From the NCBI GenBank assembly GCA_905197905.1, contig CAJKAP010000006.1, forward strand, positions 1 to 64,000: 64,000 nt of DNA. Direction: 5' to 3'. Below, piece by piece: positions 60,584 to 64,000 of this stretch. The translations under genes and the position numbers were made by a program. The DNA comes from an uncultured Sutterella sp. (GTDB taxonomy: Bacteria; Pseudomonadota; Gammaproteobacteria; Burkholderiales; Burkholderiaceae_F). The first letter of the stretch is position 1. Every line of letters begins with the position of its first letter. A model generated the notes under the pieces. It ran no database searches. It was not told where the DNA came from and saw only the letters and a list, made by a program, of their open reading frames with translations.

Positions 60584-61936
60584 ATGCCAACCAACCGTCG
60601 TGCCTTGCTCGCGGCCTCTGCTGGCACCGTTTTGTTAAGTCTAGCTCCGTGGCAAATTGCTCATGGCGCGCGCTTAATTGACGTGCGCATGTGGCCGTCT
60701 GATGAGTACACGCGTGTGACGATTGAACACGACACTCCGCTCGACTTTAAATACTTTTTCTTGAGAACGTCGAGTCCGTTGCGCTTAGTGGTTGACATTA
60801 AAGGGTTAGCGCTTACTCCTCAGCTACGCAAACAGATCGAGTCTGTGAAAGCAAACGATCCGTACATTGCTGCAATTCGCATCGGACAATATCAGCCAGA
60901 CACGCTTCGCCTCGTGATGGAGCTCAAGCAAGATGTCCGCCCAGATGTATTCCAGTTAAAGCCAGTGGCCAATTACCACTATCGTTTGGTTTTTGACATC
61001 TACCCTGCTGTACCGAAGGATCCAATTAGCCGCCTATTGGCAGGCGAACTAAGCGATACGTCTAAAACCACTGACGATCCATTGGGCTCTTTGATCGCGG
61101 AATTGTCCGAAAAGCAAACAGAAGAAACGCCTGCTTCGGAAACAACAGCTGCGCGAGAAACACTGGCCCCCGCAGAACCAAAGAAACCAGTACAAAAACC
61201 TGGAAAAACGCGCCCAACGCCAAAGAAAAAGACGCAAGAACCTTTACTCATCGTGATCGATCCAGGTCACGGTGGTGAAGACCCTGGTGCTACAGGTGCT
61301 CGGCGGACGCACGAAAAAGACGTCGTACTCAAAATTGCTCGTCAGCTCAATGCACTCGTAAACGGAGATCCCAATATGCGAGCCATTATGACGCGTAACT
61401 CAGACCACTTCGTTAGTCTTGGAGCTCGCGTGAAAATAGCTCAAAAGGCCCGTGCTCATTTGTTAGTGAGTATTCACGCAGATGCTTTCATCAATAGAAG
61501 TGCTCGAGGCTCTAGTGTTTTTGCGCTCTCCGAACGAGGCGCGACTTCTGCAGCCGCGCGTTGGTTAGCAAAAAGTCAAAACGAATCTGACTTGATAGGG
61601 GGTATCAACATTTCGAGCATCAATAAAGAAGTGGCCTCCGTTTTAGTAGACATGACCTCTGACTGGACGATTAACTACAGTCTTGGGCTCGGGAAAGAAG
61701 TACTTCGAGAAATGGGGAGCATCAACCGCCTTCACAAAAACCATGTGGAACAAGCTGGTTTTGCTGTGCTAAAAGGTCAAGGGATTCCTTCGATTTTGGT
61801 AGAAACTGCTTTTATCTCAAATCCTGCAGAAGAAGTTTTCTTGAATAATCCTAAGCACCAAGCGCGTATTGCTCAAGCGATTTATCGCGGAATCAAAAAG
61901 CAATTGCAGTCTAATCGCAGTATTTTTGCAGGTTAG
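60584..61936 (+). CDS. amiC: N-acetylmuramoyl-L-alanine amidase AmiC
   Basis: Splits septal peptidoglycan so daughter cells part. The 450-residue protein has a Tat-type signal (TNRRALLAASAG), an AMIN domain (about 30-145) that targets it to the septum, a Pro/Lys/Ala linker and the Amidase_3 zinc domain: DPGHGGEDPGA (zinc His), the Glu in HEKDVVLKI, a His in LVSIHADAF and the catalytic Glu in ILVETAFISNP. Coupled with tsaE, a common pair. Confidence 0.94.
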   Translation: MPTNRRALLAASAGTVLLSLAPWQIAHGARLIDVRMWPSDEYTRVTIEHDTPLDFKYFFLRTSSPLRLVVDIKGLALTPQLRKQIESVKANDPYIAAIRIGQYQPDTLRLVMELKQDVRPDVFQLKPVANYHYRLVFDIYPAVPKDPISRLLAGELSDTSKTTDDPLGSLIAELSEKQTEETPASETTAARETLAPAEPKKPVQKPGKTRPTPKKKTQEPLLIVIDPGHGGEDPGATGARRTHEKDVVLKIARQLNALVNGDPNMRAIMTRNSDHFVSLGARVKIAQKARAHLLVSIHADAFINRSARGSSVFALSERGATSAAARWLAKSQNESDLIGGINISSINKEVASVLVDMTSDWTINYSLGLGKEVLREMGSINRLHKNHVEQAGFAVLKGQGIPSILVETAFISNPAEEVFLNNPKHQARIAQAIYRGIKKQLQSNRSIFAG

Positions 61937-61958
61937 TAAGTCTTTACTTACAAATTTT

Positions 61959-61996
61959 AATCCCTCTTTTTCCTTAAGAAGAAGAGGGATTTTTTC
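61959..61996 (+). terminator. amiC terminator
   Basis: AATCCCTCTT pairs with AAGAGGGATT with six Ts following. Confidence 0.88.
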
Positions 61997-62142
61997 CCAG
62001 AAATGAGGCTAAACACTATACAATATTGCGCAACACTGATTTCATTTCTCGCTCTCAGTTGAGAAGCTTAACGCACTCATGCAATGCGTTAGTGAAATCA
62101 TCTTACTGTTTTAATATTCTTTTTTGCTTCGGAGTTTATGCC

Positions 62143-63207
62143 ATGGCACTTGTATCCATGCGTCAGTTACTCGATCACGCCGCTGAAAATGGCTACGGCG
62201 TTCCCGCTTTTAACGTTAATAATCTCGAACAGGTTCAGGCCATCATGTCCGCCGCTAGCGAAGTTGGTGCACCTGTGATCATGCAAGCATCCGCTGGCGC
62301 TCGTCGTTATGCAGGTGAAGCTTTCTTACGTCATCTTATTGTCGCAGCTGTTGAATCCTATCCTGATGTACCCGTTTGTATGCATCAGGACCACGGTCAA
62401 AGTCCTGCTGTTTGCCAAGGCGCCATGCGCTCTGGATTCTCCTCCGTCATGATGGACGGCTCTTTAATGAGCGATGGCAAGACCATTTCCACCTATGAAT
62501 ACAACGTTGACGTTACCCGCCGCGTAGTCGAAATGGCTCACTGCATCGGTGTTTCCGTTGAAGGTGAATTGGGTTGCTTAGGTTCCTTGGAAACCATGCG
62601 TGGTGACAAGGAAGACGGTCATGGTACCGACTCCAAGATGACTCGCGACCAGCTCTTGACCGACCCAGATCAGGCTGCTGAATTCGTTAAGCTCACTCAG
62701 TTGGACGCTTTGGCTATCGCCATTGGCACCTCCCACGGTGCTTATAAGTTCACTCGCAAGCCTTCTGGCGACATCCTTTCCATCGAGCGTGTGAAAGAAA
62801 TTCATGCCCGCTTGCCGAACACCCACTTGGTGATGCATGGTTCTTCCTCCGTGCCACAGGAATACCTCGCCACCATCCGTGAGTTCGGTGGCGACATGCG
62901 TGAAACCTATGGCGTGCCTGTTGAAGAAATTCAGGAAGCTATTAAGCACGGTGTGCGTAAAGTAAACATCGACACCGATATTCGCTTAGGTATGACGGCT
63001 GCTATTCGTCAGTTCCTCGTTAAAAATCCCTCTAAGTTCGACCCACGCGACTACTTAAAGGTTGCTCGTAATCAGGCTAAGGAACTCTGCAAGTCTCGCT
63101 ACCTCGAATTCGGTTGTGAGGGTCAGGGGGCCAAGATCAAACCGATTTCGCTCGACAAGATGGCTGCTCTTTATGCTGACGGCACGTTGCGTCAGAACGT
63201 CCTCTAA
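62143..63207 (+). CDS. fba: Fructose-bisphosphate aldolase class II
   Basis: Zinc aldolase of glycolysis/gluconeogenesis. The 354-residue product, starting MALVSMRQLLDHAAENGYG, has CMHQDHGQSP (zinc His and catalytic Asp region), EGELGCLG, GTSHGAYKF (zinc His), HGSSSVPQ (zinc His) and KVNIDTDIR. GGAG precedes the ATG at 62143; the open frame upstream of it lacks a ribosome site. Strong codon bias fits high expression. Confidence 0.97.
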   Translation: MALVSMRQLLDHAAENGYGVPAFNVNNLEQVQAIMSAASEVGAPVIMQASAGARRYAGEAFLRHLIVAAVESYPDVPVCMHQDHGQSPAVCQGAMRSGFSSVMMDGSLMSDGKTISTYEYNVDVTRRVVEMAHCIGVSVEGELGCLGSLETMRGDKEDGHGTDSKMTRDQLLTDPDQAAEFVKLTQLDALAIAIGTSHGAYKFTRKPSGDILSIERVKEIHARLPNTHLVMHGSSSVPQEYLATIREFGGDMRETYGVPVEEIQEAIKHGVRKVNIDTDIRLGMTAAIRQFLVKNPSKFDPRDYLKVARNQAKELCKSRYLEFGCEGQGAKIKPISLDKMAALYADGTLRQNVL

Positions 63208-63245
63208 TATTTAAGACGTTGTCGCTCTTTTAGAGTAAAGTAATC

Positions 63246-63278
63246 AGCGCCCAGAGTCTTTTCTCTGGGCGCTCTCTT
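63246..63278 (+). terminator. fba terminator
   Basis: AGCGCCCAGAG pairs with CTCTGGGCGCT, followed by CTCTTGT. Confidence 0.85.
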
Positions 63279-63318
63279 GTACCCACTTCTTCCTCATTGT
63301 TTCTTCTGGAGACAAGCT

Positions 63319-63723
63319 ATGCCCGATACGAAAAACGCTGAATCGCTCAAAGGCAAAACCGGTCTTCGTCGCTTAATTAACGCTACAGGTTATTCTTGGA
63401 AGGGTTTTAAAGCAGCCTTTGCCAACGAAGCTGCCTTCCGCGAAGAAACACTAGCAGCGGCTGTGTTGATCCCTCTTGCTGTCATCTTGCCTGTCAGCTG
63501 GCTTGAAACTGTCCTTTTGATTGTGGCGGTTTTGGGACTTCTTCTCACCGAAATTCTTAATTCTGCCCTTGAGGCAGTGGTCGATCGCATCGGCACTGAA
63601 ATACATCCACTGAGTGGTCGCGCTAAAGATATGGGTAGCGCAGCAGTTCTCTTAGCTTTGATCATTTGTGTTTTAATCTGGTTGGTGATCCTACTCCCGC
63701 TCATTGGGTCTTGGGTTTTCTAA
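63319..63723 (+). CDS. dgkA: Diacylglycerol kinase DgkA
   Basis: Small membrane kinase that returns diacylglycerol, released in LPS/MDO modification, to phosphatidic acid. The 134-residue product has three membrane segments and the family motif EILNSALEAVVDRIGTEIHPLSGRAKDMGSAAV with catalytic Glu/Asn. CTGGAGAC precedes the ATG at 63319. It lies between fba and purC. Confidence 0.95.
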   Translation: MPDTKNAESLKGKTGLRRLINATGYSWKGFKAAFANEAAFREETLAAAVLIPLAVILPVSWLETVLLIVAVLGLLLTEILNSALEAVVDRIGTEIHPLSGRAKDMGSAAVLLALIICVLIWLVILLPLIGSWVF

Positions 63724-63862
63724 GATTTTCTACTCACACTAAACGATTTTTCCAGCCTAGAGTGCACGTGAGGTCCTCGAGAGTTTTAGAATAAGAGCAT
63801 CCTTAAAAACCCTGGCTCACTCTTTAATCAAAGGTGAGCTGATTCTCTCGATGGAGACTCTT

Positions 63863-64000
63863 ATGGCAGGTCTTTCTAAGACTTCCATCACCTCTTTGCC
63901 GAAGGTGTACTCTGGCAAAGTTCGTGATAGCTATCTCGTCGGTGATGACAAACTCCTCATTGTTGCCACTGATCGCATTTCCGCTTTTGACGTCATTCTT
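63863..64000 (+). CDS. purC: SAICAR synthase PurC (partial)
   Basis: N-terminal 46 residues of phosphoribosylaminoimidazole-succinocarboxamide synthase, a purine step. The visible part reads TSLPKVYSGKVRDSY and LLIVATDRISAFDVIL, both family hallmarks. GGAG stands seven bases before the ATG. The gene runs off the right edge. Confidence 0.95.
   Translation, partial: MAGLSKTSITSLPKVYSGKVRDSYLVGDDKLLIVATDRISAFDVIL

Noticed and set aside
1..64000. CRISPR arrays and insertion sequences
   Set aside because: No spaced direct repeats, no transposase, and no terminal inverted repeats with target duplication were found by reading.

Overview
The window looks like a chromosomal segment of a Gram-negative betaproteobacterium (Burkholderiales), most likely a gut anaerobe of the Sutterellaceae (Sutterella/Parasutterella-like). 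The arguments are: housekeeping order typical of Betaproteobacteria (rlmE-ftsH-folP-glmM; serC-pheA-hisC-cmk-rpsA-ihfB-lapB next to gyrA; ompA-gph; dnaX-ybaB-recR); roughly balanced base composition; a Tat-exported three-gene molybdoenzyme with its own cofactor genes (mobA, moeA); and several clean losses from the standard clusters (tyrA, aroA, ubiG). The family assignment is inference. No 16S gene lies inside the window, although its leader and promoters do.

Layout. Bases 1-310 hold the promoter and boxA leader of an rRNA operon that reads out of the left edge. Next come mobA/moeA (divergent), a metallophosphoesterase with a WYL regulator, lolA-ftsK, trxB, an Smr protein, glnB, and the glmM-folP-ftsH-rlmE block. 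Bases 16-25 kb hold yhbY, greA, gmhA, recR-ybaB-dnaX (tau in a different frame), a LysE exporter, the 4.5S RNA, trxA, rho and an NAD synthetase with a degenerate glutaminase half. Bases 26-33 kb hold hemD, hemC, rpmE2 with a structured leader, a GT-C membrane protein, a MATE exporter, a radical SAM protein and htpX. Bases 33.9-44 kb are one leftward block: gyrA, serC, pheA, hisC, cmk, rpsA, ihfB, lapB. Bases 44-54 kb read rightward: an amidohydrolase, an OmpA-like protein, gph, an unrecognised protein made of five or six helix-turn-helix-like repeats, tmRNA, a lysine riboswitch with lysP, and a large AsmA/DUF748 protein. Bases 54-59 kb hold an EamA transporter and the molybdoenzyme operon. The right end holds tRNA-Thr(CGT), tsaE-amiC, fba, dgkA and the start of purC.

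How the genes fit together. MobA and MoeA build the bis-MGD cofactor that the 871-residue Tat-exported oxidoreductase needs; that enzyme, its four-cluster ferredoxin and its membrane anchor would pass quinol electrons to an unidentified periplasmic acceptor. Loss of ubiG from the ompA-gph interval suits a menaquinone-type anaerobe. The cell-envelope set (GlmM, GmhA, LolA, LapB, AmiC, DgkA, DUF748, HtpX, FtsH) and the translation set (RpsA, YhbY, RlmE, rpmE2, tmRNA, 4.5S RNA, TsaE) are ordinary.

The items most worth a second look are the tandem-HTH protein beside ssrA, the frame-split dnaX, the NAD synthetase with no cysteine in its nitrilase half, the lysine riboswitch in a betaproteobacterium, and Met at the GyrA Asp87-equivalent position. 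No insertion sequence, prophage or CRISPR array was seen.
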